From Paenibacillus sp. Soil522 (GTDB lineage: Bacteria > Bacillota > Bacilli > Paenibacillales > Paenibacillaceae): 64,000 bases of DNA. The translations under genes and the position numbers were made by a program. This document shows, piece after piece, positions 55,630 to 63,700 of this stretch (positions within the stretch are counted from its first letter, which is position 1; each line of letters begins with the position of its first letter). The notes under the pieces were generated by a model. That model did not search any database. It was not told where the DNA came from and was given only the letters and a program-made list of their open reading frames with translations. The stretch spans positions 154,330 through 218,329 of the forward strand of contig NZ_LMRV01000099.1 in the NCBI RefSeq assembly GCF_001428245.1. The letters run 5' to 3'.

Positions 55630-55677
55630 CACTAATTCGTGATATCTTTCTTGTAACAATTTGTATAGGAGTGTTAC

Positions 55678-57969
55678 ATGATGGTAAAAAGCAGTGTTTT
55701 AGGATATCCGCGTATTGGTGCGGATCGCGAATGGAAGAAAGCGCTCGAAGCGTTCTGGTCCGGCAAGCTCGAAGAATCGGAGTTTCACAGTCAACTGCAG
55801 GAGATTCGTTTGAATCATTTGCGTAAGCAGCAGGAGAAGGGCATCGATATCATCTCGGTCAATGATTTCAGCTATTACGATCATGTTCTTGATACAGCCA
55901 CTATGTTCGGAATCATTCCAAAACGTTTTTCATATGAGGGCGGCGTTGTACCGTTGTCTGTATATTATGGCATTGCCCGTGGGACGAAGGATGCAACAGC
56001 AAGCGAAATGACCAAATGGTTTAACACGAACTATCACTATATCGTACCTGAACTGGATGGGGCAGCACCGGTGCTTACCGAAAATAGACCCCTTAAGGCG
56101 TATCGGGAAGCTAAAGAAAAGCTCGGTATCGAGGGGAAGCCGGTTATCGTAGGGCCGCTGACCTTTCTGAAGCTGTCAAAAGGGTACCGTGTATCTGAGA
56201 CTGATGCTTGGTTGGAGCGTTTGCTGCCGCTTTATGTGCAGATACTTCAAGAGCTTGCGAGTGAAGGGGTTCAATGGGTACAAATTGACGAACCGATTCT
56301 TGTAACGAAATTAAGCGCGGCTGATCTCGAGCGGTTGAAGACAATCTATGATACGTTTGCCGCGTCGGCGCCTAACCTGAACATCATGCTGCAAACCTAT
56401 TTTGAATCGGTAGAGAACTACAGTGACATCGCCCAGTTGCCTGTCAGAGGAATAGGGCTTGATTTTGTACATGGATTCTCCGGCAATATGCAATCGATTA
56501 AAGCACTAGGTTTTCCTGCGGATAAGGTTTTAGGCGCTGGTGTAATCGACGGCCGTGGCATTTGGAAGGCGTCACTTCGTGAGAAACTGGTACTACTGGA
56601 AGAGTTATCTGAGCTCGTAACGGCCGACCAGTTAATCGTGCAGTCGTCGTGCAGTTTACTTCATGTTCCGGTCACGGTGAAAAATGAGGCTAGGCTCTTA
56701 ACTGAGCTAAACGATGCTCTCGCATTTGCCGATGAGAAGCTGGACGAGCTTGTCCTTCTGGCGAAAGCAATCTCTTCAGAAGAAGCCGTAATTATAGATG
56801 AGCTGGAAAAATGCGAGAGTGCTCTTCTGGCGCTCAAGCTTTCTGATGAGCGCAATCGTACTGACATTCAGCATGCCGTAGCTGCCATTAGTGAGCAGAC
56901 TCCAGAACGCAGTCTGCCTTTTTCTGAGCGTCATATTGCTCAACAGAAAAAATGGCAATTGCCGATTTTTCCGACGACGACAATTGGCAGCTTTCCGCAA
57001 TCAGCAGAGGTGCGCAGGGCCCGTCAGCTGTGGCGTAAGGGTGAATGGAACAATGAGCAGTATGCTAACTTTATCCGGGAGCAGATCGATATCTGGATTA
57101 AGCTGCAGGAAGAGATCGGGCTGGATGTTCTCGTGCATGGCGAATTTGAACGAACGGATATGGTCGAATTTTTTGGTGAGAAGCTTGCGGGCTTCGCGTT
57201 TACTCAGAACGGATGGGTGCAGTCATACGGTTCCCGCTGCGTGAAGCCGCCAATTATATTTGGGGATGTTGCGTTCAAGGAATCGATGACTGTCGAGGAA
57301 ACAAAGTATGCTCAGTCGAAGACCGAGCGTCCCGTTAAAGGGATGTTGACCGGCCCGATTACGATCATGAACTGGTCGTTCGTCCGTGAAGACATCACAC
57401 GCGAACAAATCGCCTACCAGCTGGCATATGCGCTAAGACAAGAGGTAGAGGCGCTTGAGCATGCAGGCATTGGCATGATTCAGGTTGATGAGCCTGCCGT
57501 TCGTGAAGGGCTGCCGCTTAAGGAAGAAGATCAAGCGAAGTATCTGGCATGGGCTGTCAAAGCGTTCCGCATGAGCACATGTACGGTTCAGAACACAACG
57601 CAAATTCACACGCATATGTGTTATTGTGAGTTCCATGACATGATTGATTCGATTGAAGCAATGGATGCGGATGTGATTTCGATTGAGACATCCCGCAGTC
57701 ATGGTGAATTGATTCATAGCTTCGAATTGAACACCTACAAACTGGGTATCGGTTTAGGCGTATATGATATCCATAGTCCACGCATTCCGCGAGTGGAGGA
57801 AATGACTAGCATGATCGAACGCGCCTTGCGTGTGCTGGATCCGAAGCTTTTCTGGATTAATCCGGACTGCGGACTAAAAACTCGCGGATTTGAAGAAACG
57901 ATCGATTCCTTGCGCAACATGGTGGAAGCGACAGAGATCGCCCGTACGAAGCATTCCCTAACGGTGTAA
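55678..57969 (+). CDS. metE: Cobalamin-independent methionine synthase
   Basis: MetE transfers a methyl group from 5-methyltetrahydropteroyl-triglutamate to homocysteine. The 763-residue protein has both barrels. The N-terminal half begins SVLGYPRIGADREWKKALE; the catalytic half has the zinc ligands in THMCYCEF (His, Cys), a Glu in SIETSRSHGEL and Cys in NPDCGLKTRGFEE. AGGAG lies 6 nt before the ATG. There is only 107 bp upstream, too short for an S-box riboswitch, so control probably depends on the upstream LysR protein. Confidence 0.96.
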   Translation: MMVKSSVLGYPRIGADREWKKALEAFWSGKLEESEFHSQLQEIRLNHLRKQQEKGIDIISVNDFSYYDHVLDTATMFGIIPKRFSYEGGVVPLSVYYGIARGTKDATASEMTKWFNTNYHYIVPELDGAAPVLTENRPLKAYREAKEKLGIEGKPVIVGPLTFLKLSKGYRVSETDAWLERLLPLYVQILQELASEGVQWVQIDEPILVTKLSAADLERLKTIYDTFAASAPNLNIMLQTYFESVENYSDIAQLPVRGIGLDFVHGFSGNMQSIKALGFPADKVLGAGVIDGRGIWKASLREKLVLLEELSELVTADQLIVQSSCSLLHVPVTVKNEARLLTELNDALAFADEKLDELVLLAKAISSEEAVIIDELEKCESALLALKLSDERNRTDIQHAVAAISEQTPERSLPFSERHIAQQKKWQLPIFPTTTIGSFPQSAEVRRARQLWRKGEWNNEQYANFIREQIDIWIKLQEEIGLDVLVHGEFERTDMVEFFGEKLAGFAFTQNGWVQSYGSRCVKPPIIFGDVAFKESMTVEETKYAQSKTERPVKGMLTGPITIMNWSFVREDITREQIAYQLAYALRQEVEALEHAGIGMIQVDEPAVREGLPLKEEDQAKYLAWAVKAFRMSTCTVQNTTQIHTHMCYCEFHDMIDSIEAMDADVISIETSRSHGELIHSFELNTYKLGIGLGVYDIHSPRIPRVEEMTSMIERALRVLDPKLFWINPDCGLKTRGFEETIDSLRNMVEATEIARTKHSLTV

Positions 57970-58005
57970 TAATTAGCGAGAAGCAGTAAAATAACAAATA
58001 TTGTT

Positions 58006-58037
58006 GAGCAGGCGCCCCGTCAGTCTGCTCATTTTAT
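58006..58037 (+). terminator. Rho-independent terminator of metE
   Basis: GAGCAG/CTGCTC with a 13 nt loop, then ATTTTATT. Confidence 0.7.
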
Positions 58038-58250
58038 TATGCCTTAATAAATGCATGCAGACAGGTGCAGGAAGATTTGTCGATTTTGGAGCAAATATGC
58101 CTCAAGAGAGCTTTTTTTGCAGGGTATTTTCAGTAAAATGATGAATTCTGTGAAAACGTTAATCCTACTGGCGCTAAGAGCTGTGATATAATTTTGCGGA
58201 GAAGGTGAATGTTGGGATTTTACATAAACTTCATGTGCAAGGAGGCATTC

Positions 58251-59159
58251 ATGATCAGAGAAAGCAAGCTGGTTAGCAGGCATATGCTCGTCATCGTTTT
58301 GGCGCTGCTCTTGTTTTGTATCGGGCCGCTGTCCATTGTTTCTGCACAGGAAGTGGGAGCATCGGTTGCAAATGGAGTAACAATTAAGCTTGATGGCAAG
58401 ATTGTGAAGATAACCGATCCGGTACTCGTGCTGGATGGAAGGCTGTACGTGCCTATTGCGCACATAGCTGCCATGTTCGATGCAAACATAAGCTGGGATA
58501 AGGATAATGAAGAAGCTACGATACATACGGTATTTAAAGACAAGATCGTGCTTGGAAACGGAGTTCCGGTTGTTTATTTCAACGATGGCCGCTATCGGAT
58601 GGATGTGGCGCCGTTCGTAACAGATGGCAGGACGTATATTCCGCTGCGCCATGTGGCAGAGCTGCTGCATGCGAAGGTGGATTTTAGTCCGGAAGATAAA
58701 ATCGTTGATCTTGAAACAGTGCATCCAGCCGTAACGACGGAAAATTACGGAATCGATCAGACAGTCACCCCTTCCATTCTTGATAAGAAAGCGGAACCTT
58801 TCTCGGAGAAGGACTTGCTGCTTCTTGCCAAGATTACGCAGGTTGAAGCCGGATACGAGTCCTACGAGGGGCAGCTTGGCATAGCAAACGTGATTCTGAA
58901 CAGGGTGAAAGATTTCAGATTCCCAGATTCCATATATGGCGTTATTTATTCGGGGAACCAGTTCCCGCCTGCTCATAACGGTCTGCTTGATAAGTCGAAG
59001 CCTAGCGCAAGCGTTCTTCGCGCCGCCAAGGATGCCTTGAACGGGAAGAACAACGTCGAGAATGCGGTCTATTTCTACAATTCCAAAGTATCCAAAGGAT
59101 CATTCTGGTCCAGTCTGAAAGTCATCGTGACGATCGGCCACCATAGCTTCGCGAAATAG
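58251..59159 (+). CDS. Stalk-domain and SleB/CwlJ-like cell-wall hydrolase
   Basis: The 302-residue secreted protein has a signal peptide (about residues 9-34, ending VSA-Q), a copper-amine-oxidase N-terminal-like stalk domain (about 45-150: LVLDGRLYVPIAHIAAMF and FVTDGRTYIPLRHVAELL) and a SleB-type hydrolase domain (about 185-302: AKITQVEAGYESYEGQLGIANVILNRV with the catalytic Glu; NAVYFYNSK). It probably hydrolyses spore cortex or vegetative peptidoglycan. AAGGAGG precedes ATG 58251; the frame extends to 58209. Confidence 0.88.
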   Translation: MIRESKLVSRHMLVIVLALLLFCIGPLSIVSAQEVGASVANGVTIKLDGKIVKITDPVLVLDGRLYVPIAHIAAMFDANISWDKDNEEATIHTVFKDKIVLGNGVPVVYFNDGRYRMDVAPFVTDGRTYIPLRHVAELLHAKVDFSPEDKIVDLETVHPAVTTENYGIDQTVTPSILDKKAEPFSEKDLLLLAKITQVEAGYESYEGQLGIANVILNRVKDFRFPDSIYGVIYSGNQFPPAHNGLLDKSKPSASVLRAAKDALNGKNNVENAVYFYNSKVSKGSFWSSLKVIVTIGHHSFAK

Positions 59160-59189
59160 AAATGGCAATAGAAAACGCAGAATGTAACA

Positions 59190-59225
59190 TAAGTCCGTTA
59201 TGGCGATAGCCGTAACGGACTTTTT
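59190..59225 (+). terminator. Rho-independent terminator
   Basis: AAGTCCGTTA-GG/CC-TAACGGACTT, then TTT. Confidence 0.9.
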
Positions 59226-59370
59226 GGCGTTTGGCAGCGCATCGAGGGGCTAACCTATGACAACAGTTCATTGGATGATCCTCAAGTTTTTTAGATGCGG
59301 AGACCATAGCGCAAAGCGGCATTTATTAAAAAACAGGCGAAAGCATCTGAATGAAAATAAGAGTATGTAA

Positions 59371-59394
59371 GAGCGCTTGTACGAACAAGCACTC
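59371..59394 (-). terminator. Terminator of the 38-aa minus-strand ORF
   Basis: On the minus strand GAGTGCTTGT pairs with ACAAGCGCTC around TCGT. The hairpin lies just after the small ORF's stop. Confidence 0.5.
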
Positions 59395-59401
59395 CACAAA
59401 A

Positions 59402-59518
59402 TTAGCAATTAGGTTTCCATTTCCGACACTTCGTACCAATTATAAGAACTTTTTGACCAGGTTTAACAAAAATAACTAAAATCGCTTTCTTTCTGGGATT
59501 ACCGAAACCGAAACCCAT
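59402..59518 (-). CDS. Small hydrophobic-basic ORF, 38 aa
   Basis: A 38-codon frame starts at 59518 with GAGGATG about 9 nt upstream and ends in TAA, followed by a hairpin that could be its terminator. The product begins MGFGFGNPRKK, then a hydrophobic core (AILVIFVKPGQKVLIIG) and a basic tail with two Cys. No family is recognised. The combination of ribosome-binding site and terminator is the support. It could be a small membrane-associated peptide. Confidence 0.4.
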   Translation of the reverse strand: MGFGFGNPRKKAILVIFVKPGQKVLIIGTKCRKWKPNC

Positions 59519-59712
59519 TCAAATCACATCCTCATCTTTAAGTAATCTAGTATATTCATAGATTAATAGATTCGAATGGGCAATTGATATTTCGCAGGAA
59601 ATTGGGTGCTCAGCTAGGCTCATGAATCGAAATGAATACAGAAATACATGGGAGGGATAACGAGCATACTAAACTTTAGAAAAGTGAATTCTCAGCAAGA
59701 GGAGATGCAAAG

Positions 59713-60351
59713 TTGAAAAGGAAAATTTGGACATGTATGCTTTTTTTACTGCTGCTTATTCAGTCACAGATAGTGACGGCGACTGAAAGTACAACTAAAG
59801 CTGCGCCAGTCAATCCATCCTTACTGGATTCACTTCGTCAGGGTGGATATATCCTATTTGTTAGGCATGGTGAAGCAACGGTAGGAGAAGATCAACCGAA
59901 CCTCGTTTTCAGTGATTGTTCAACCCAAAGAAACCTTTCGGAGAAAGGAATAAGACAAGCCTCACTATTTGGGGAAACGCTTCGGAGTTTACAAATCCCT
60001 ATTCAATCTCCTGTTCTGTCAAGTCCCTTTTGCCGAACAAAGGTTACGGCAGAATTTGCTTTTGGTGAAGAAAATGTTCAAGTCGATCATTTTTGGATTA
60101 AAATTTACAATCTAAGTGGTGTAGTAACAATAGAAGAGCAGGAAAGTACGCTTGCTGCCCTGACTTCCGTGTTAGAGAAAGTTCCGACTTCTGGGACCAA
60201 CAAGGTTATCATTGATCACAGTTTCCCTCAAGGTGTTGGGTTGGGCGAAATCCCTAACTTAGGTACAGTTGTTGTGAAACCAAGAGGGCACGGCAACGGT
60301 TACGAAATTGTGGATCGAATTACTTTAGCTGAGTTGTTGAGTTTACGATGA
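59713..60351 (+). CDS. Secreted histidine phosphatase family protein
   Basis: The 212-residue product starts at TTG 59713 with AAGAGGAG about 8 nt upstream. A signal peptide (residues about 4-23, cleavage near VTATE) precedes a phosphoglycerate-mutase-like domain with the catalytic RHGEA motif (about residues 51-55) and the second catalytic His in IIDHSFPQG. It acts outside the cell or at the membrane on a phosphate ester. No neighbours in the same operon. Confidence 0.8.
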   Translation: MKRKIWTCMLFLLLLIQSQIVTATESTTKAAPVNPSLLDSLRQGGYILFVRHGEATVGEDQPNLVFSDCSTQRNLSEKGIRQASLFGETLRSLQIPIQSPVLSSPFCRTKVTAEFAFGEENVQVDHFWIKIYNLSGVVTIEEQESTLAALTSVLEKVPTSGTNKVIIDHSFPQGVGLGEIPNLGTVVVKPRGHGNGYEIVDRITLAELLSLR

Positions 60352-60410
60352 GAAAAAGCTTGTCGTTAAGACAGCGTGGTGAATCGCAATACGTTTGGAT
60401 ATTTTAAAAC

Positions 60411-60430
60411 ATACTTGCAAATTGCAAATA
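60411..60430. promoter_or_regulatory. MarR operator copy 1, overlapping the marR promoter
   Basis: ATACTTGCAAATTGCAAATA. The TTGCAA within it (60415-60420) is also a -35 box, with TATGAT 17 bp downstream (60438-60443). A repressor bound here would block polymerase. 19 of 20 bases recur at 60927-60946. Confidence 0.7.
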
Positions 60431-60463
60431 TATATAATATGATTACCTCATGAGGTGAATCAC

Positions 60464-60913
60464 TTGGAAAATGTTCGTGAACTAATTCAAATCATGACAC
60501 GCAGATTTGGTTTTCTTAATAAAAACTGCTGTTCGGTCGGTGGCTGCGATGTTTCCTTAGTCCAAAGCCATATTCTTTACGAAATTGACCATCAGCATAA
60601 ACCGTCCATTCAGCAGGTTGCTGAGGCGTTAGGTACCGATATTACTACTTTTAGCCGACAAATCCAATCGTTAATCAAAATGAATTTAGTAAAAAAAGTG
60701 CCTGATCTGGACGACCGCAGGGTACATGTTCTTTCATTGACGACAGAAGGCAAGTACGTGGCGGCGACGATTGACCAGCAAATGAACGCTTATTTAAGTG
60801 AAGTCTTTTCTCACATGAATGAATTTGAGAAAGAAACGGTTATTCGCTCCATGAAGCTATTGAATGATGCCATGGCCAAATCCAGCCAATGCTGTATCAC
60901 CCCAATAGGGTGA
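60464..60913 (+). CDS. Cysteine-rich MarR-family regulator
   Basis: The 149-residue protein is a MarR winged helix (recognition helix TDITTFSRQIQSLIKMNLV; wing DLDDRRVHVLSLT). It has unusual cysteine sets: Cys22, Cys23 and Cys28 (NCCSVGGCD) before the HTH and Cys143-Cys144 near the C-terminus (SQCC). These could form a thiol site for As(III) or another soft metal or thiol reagent, an inference supported by the arsM gene beside it. The TTG start (60464) has GAGGTGA 5 nt upstream; GTG 60455 is an alternative. The promoter contains the shared operator, so autoregulation is likely. Confidence 0.82.
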   Translation: MENVRELIQIMTRRFGFLNKNCCSVGGCDVSLVQSHILYEIDHQHKPSIQQVAEALGTDITTFSRQIQSLIKMNLVKKVPDLDDRRVHVLSLTTEGKYVAATIDQQMNAYLSEVFSHMNEFEKETVIRSMKLLNDAMAKSSQCCITPIG

Positions 60914-60926
60914 TTTCTTTTCTATA

Positions 60927-60946
60927 ATACTTGTAAATTGCAAATA
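60927..60946. promoter_or_regulatory. MarR operator copy 2, upstream of arsM
   Basis: ATACTTGTAAATTGCAAATA, one base different from the 60411-60430 copy. It contains a TTGTAA that may be a -35 box with a weak -10 downstream (GCTAAT, spacing 18). Confidence 0.7.
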
Positions 60947-61132
60947 AAACGAATGCTAATGCAGGAGATTTCTCACCCCATATGAAAGATACAGTACTTA
61001 GAAGCAGGAGCTTGTTGTAGGTGTGAAGGACGTTTCGATAAAGATTATACGTCCAATATTCTCAGTGCAACACCATCGGCTTACGTCACTCGCTGATGTT
61101 GATTATATAAATTTAACAAGGAGTGAATTTTC

Positions 61133-61937
61133 ATGAATCAAGTTAGTAACGATCAAATTCGTCATAATGTTCGTACCCGGTACAAAGAAATTGCTTTGCA
61201 GCCGGTGGACATTGTATCGTGTTGTTCGCCAAGTTCTAATTGTAGCAAATCACCTGTTGATTATGGTGATGTTTCTGTCAAACTTGGTTATTCTACCGAG
61301 GAATTAAACGGGGTTCCGGACGGCGCAAATCTTGGCCTTGGCTGTGGAAATCCACAAGCAATTGCGGAACTTAAATCAGGGGAAGTTGTACTCGACCTTG
61401 GAAGTGGCGGCGGTTTCGACTGTTTCCTGGCCTCCCGTCAAGTAGGAGAGGCCGGTAGCGTGATTGGCGTTGACATGACGCCTGAAATGGTGAGCCGTGC
61501 ACGTGCGAATGCTGCTAAAGGCGGTTTTACGAACACGGATTTTCCGTTTAGGGGAAATTGAACATTTGCCTGTTTCAGATCAAACGGTTGATGCCATTAT
61601 TTCGAACTGTGTCATTAATCTATCCCCGTCTAAGCAGCAAGTATTCGATGAAGCGTTCCGTGTCCTGCACTCCGGTGGCCGTCTAGCGATTTCAGATATC
61701 ATCACGACTGCGGAACTTCCTGCGGAAATAAAGAATGACTTGGACGTGTTATATTCCGGGTGTATTTCCGGGACTTCTTCGGTTAACGAAATTAAGGCTA
61801 TGCTAACCCAAAGCGGTTTTATGGATGTGGTGGTGGAGCCGAAGGATGAATCGAGGGAATTTATCAAAGATTGGGTTCCGGGATCTAGCGCGGAAAATTA
61901 CATTGTTTCGGCTGTGATAAAAGCAGTTAAACCATAG
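61133..61937 (+). pseudogene. arsM: Arsenite methyltransferase ArsM, frameshifted
   Basis: ArsM methylates As(III) with S-adenosylmethionine. The N-terminal part (61133-61561) has the SAM motif VLDLGSGGGFDCFLASRQVGE and the thiol GLGCGNP; a CC pair lies earlier (VSCCSPSSNC). The frame then breaks. A fourth T in the run 61540-61543 changes the expected FRLGEIEHLPV into FPFRGN-stop, and the remainder continues in the +1 frame to 61937, with SNCVINLSPSKQQVFDEAFRVL and YSGCISGTSS (the other arsenic-binding Cys). Removing one T restores a single 267-codon frame. It is either a recent pseudogene, a phase-variable homopolymer, or a sequencing error. AAGGAGTG precedes the ATG. Confidence 0.85.
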
Positions 61938-62173
61938 TTAGAGCAAAGGCTGCCAGCCTAATGATATCGCCGAAAAATAGAGGTCAATACCGGTCGATGT
62001 ATGAACAGATCTGTGTGAACGGTCGTTACTTGACTTTAAACCCGGTTACTTATGTCATGAGTGCGAGAGCAGTCGAAGTTAAGGACGATTATGGGCGCTG
62101 AATTCTGCTTTATCCCGGAAAGGTTAAGTAGCGTTGCGACAGACGAGTTTTATTTCTTATATGTAAAAGAAGG

Positions 62174-62193
62174 CTTCTCCTTCGAAGGAGAAG
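62174..62193. repeat. 20 bp perfect palindrome
   Basis: CTTCTCCTT, then CG, then AAGGAGAAG reading inward from both ends. It directly precedes a terminator. Confidence 0.75.
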
Positions 62194-62203
62194 TCAGAAT
62201 GTC

Positions 62204-62247
62204 GAGAAACCCAAGTCTTTATCAAGACAATGGGTTTCTTTCTCTTT
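62204..62247 (+). terminator. Rho-independent terminator
   Basis: GAAACCCA/TGGGTTTC with a 17 nt loop, then TTTCTCTTT. Confidence 0.75.
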
Positions 62248-62439
62248 GGTTCAGCTTTTTTTGTGAGGGCAAGGAAATGACCTTGGCCTCCTTAGCCCTC
62301 CTTTCTGAATTTATGCCGGAAATTTAAGCATTAGCATTAATTCGGAATGATTGAATAAAGCCGGTCCTCGGAGGAATTCTAAACGTGTACCAAATATTAA
62401 GAAAGGTAATCGAATCAGTGGATGAAGGGAGTTAAATTA

Positions 62440-62781
62440 ATGATCAAGTTTTTATTAAAATGGATGGTAAACGGTGCGATCGTAGTTGCACTACTGATGT
62501 ACTATTCCGATACAACTTTTTGGAATGCAGCTATTGCCGCAACGGGACTTACCGTAATTGCATACTTAATAGGCGATCTGCTTATCCTTCGGGGAACGAA
62601 CAATATGATTGCGACGATTTGTGATTTTTTATTAGCTGCTGTCTACCTGGGTGCGTTGTCATATGTTTTTGATTGGAATCTCTCATGGGGCGAAGCGTTT
62701 TTTGCCGCCTTTCTGATAGGCTTGGCTGAATGGGTACTCTACCGTTACGTGTTTAGTGAGGAATTACGGGTTGTTGAATAG
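62440..62781 (+). CDS. DUF2512/YndM-like membrane protein
   Basis: The 113-residue protein has four hydrophobic helices and the DUF2512 pattern (KFLLKWMVNGAIVVALL; YLIGDLLILRGTNNMIATICDFLLAA; AEWVLYRYVF). Function unknown in the family; such genes are common in spore formers. ATG 62440 has AAGGGAG about 8 nt upstream and is preferred over ATG 62422. Confidence 0.78.
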   Translation: MIKFLLKWMVNGAIVVALLMYYSDTTFWNAAIAATGLTVIAYLIGDLLILRGTNNMIATICDFLLAAVYLGALSYVFDWNLSWGEAFFAAFLIGLAEWVLYRYVFSEELRVVE

Positions 62782-62820
62782 AATCGGAATTACGAAAATA
62801 AGTGCGTTAGGGAGGATTGT

Positions 62821-63036
62821 ATGAGTCGTTTATCTGAGATCATCGATAACCATCAAAATTTAGATCATCTCTTTTCGATACTTAAACATTACGGGGTTAG
62901 CGCCGAGTATCTTTCCCTTGCCCTCATTAATCAGTTTGAGAACGAACCGGAGGGGAATGAAGAAGAGACGGAAGGTAATGCCGCCTATTCACAAGATTTA
63001 GTCGATGATTTAAATCAATTTTGTGCCAGGTTCTAA
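62821..63036 (+). CDS. Hypothetical protein, 71 aa
   Basis: Function not recognised. It is supported by a good AGGGAGGA before the ATG and by normal codon use. The N-terminal 40 residues are helical (LSEIIDNHQNLDHLFSILKHYGVS); the rest is acidic (ENEPEGNEEETEG). It follows the DUF2512 gene by 39 nt and may share its transcript. Confidence 0.6.
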   Translation: MSRLSEIIDNHQNLDHLFSILKHYGVSAEYLSLALINQFENEPEGNEEETEGNAAYSQDLVDDLNQFCARF

Positions 63037-63088
63037 GATTCTATGCTTGAATAGGGAAGGACTGCTGAATTCTGAAGCCCTTCGATGA

Positions 63089-63694
63089 TTAGATCATAAA
63101 AATATGATTATCGACCTGCTTCTCCTTGATTTCAACTTCGAATGTGTCTGAGCGAAGTCCTCGTCGCATTGTCTCTAACGAAAGTACATCGGCAGGTGAA
63201 TATTTCCTAAATGCACATCCGGCCCGAATTTTTGAAGCAGCAGCACCTGTTGATGCTTCAAAGGGGCCTCGCACATGATACGTTTCGAATCCGGCAGAAA
63301 GCGAAGTACCTTGTCTAAAACACCTTCCCTGCAATCGCCGCTTTCATCAAACAGACCAACCCCAACTCCTGACTCACGGGCTTCCACTGTTACGATTTCG
63401 GATCCTGCGTCCCAATCCTCTTTGGCCGTTATTGCTAGCTGTGATGCGTCATTAAGTGAACCTGACAACTTCTTGCCATATGCGGTTACGACCCGAAGAC
63501 CGTTTTTTATTCCTGTTTTAATTAGTTCCGTCCGTTTCCCTCGTGAAAGTTCGATCGTCCCGTCCGATACTTCAACGCTAGTGAAACCGAGCGAAGCTAT
63601 CGCATTGAAAAAGGCCGGTCCCGCATTTTGCTGCACGGCGGTTTCCAGCAGAGTGCCGCCGAGCATAACGATGATACCGTGTCTTTACAGATAT
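63089..63694 (-). pseudogene. comA: Phosphosulfolactate synthase (ComA/YitD), decayed
   Basis: Phosphosulfolactate synthase adds sulfite to PEP. The segment 63175-63666 matches the middle and C-terminal part of the family (LGGTLLETAV, VEVSDGTIEL, ESGVGVGLFDESGDCREGVLD, HLGNI). Around 63190-63200 a one-base deletion shifts the end, so the conserved tail SPADVLSLETMRRGLRSDTF lies in another frame ending at 63089. Upstream, the matching frame reads VKYL-stop-RHGIIV. The first ~60 residues of the family are not found. The gene is therefore truncated, interrupted and frameshifted, and should be inactive. Confidence 0.8.
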
Positions 63695-63700
63695 TTCACA

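Larger units (their letters stand above)
61938..62439. other. 500 bp stretch without a convincing gene
   Basis: It holds a 20 bp perfect palindrome (62174-62193) and the likely arsM terminator (62204-62247). An 88-codon frame from 62061 runs through both hairpins and has no ribosome-binding site, so it is not called. Confidence 0.6.

Noticed and set aside
58148..58163. cre-like site (TGAAAACGTTAATC) before the SleB-like gene
   Set aside because: Two of the last conserved positions do not fit the CcpA consensus and the gene has no carbon link.
58044..58976. 310-codon minus-strand frame opposite the SleB-like gene
   Set aside because: It is antisense to a well-supported secreted hydrolase with signal peptide and domains. 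Its Cys/His/Tyr-rich composition is typical of a shadow frame.
62061..62327. 88-codon plus-strand frame after arsM
   Set aside because: It runs through a 20 bp palindrome and a terminator hairpin and has no Shine-Dalgarno.
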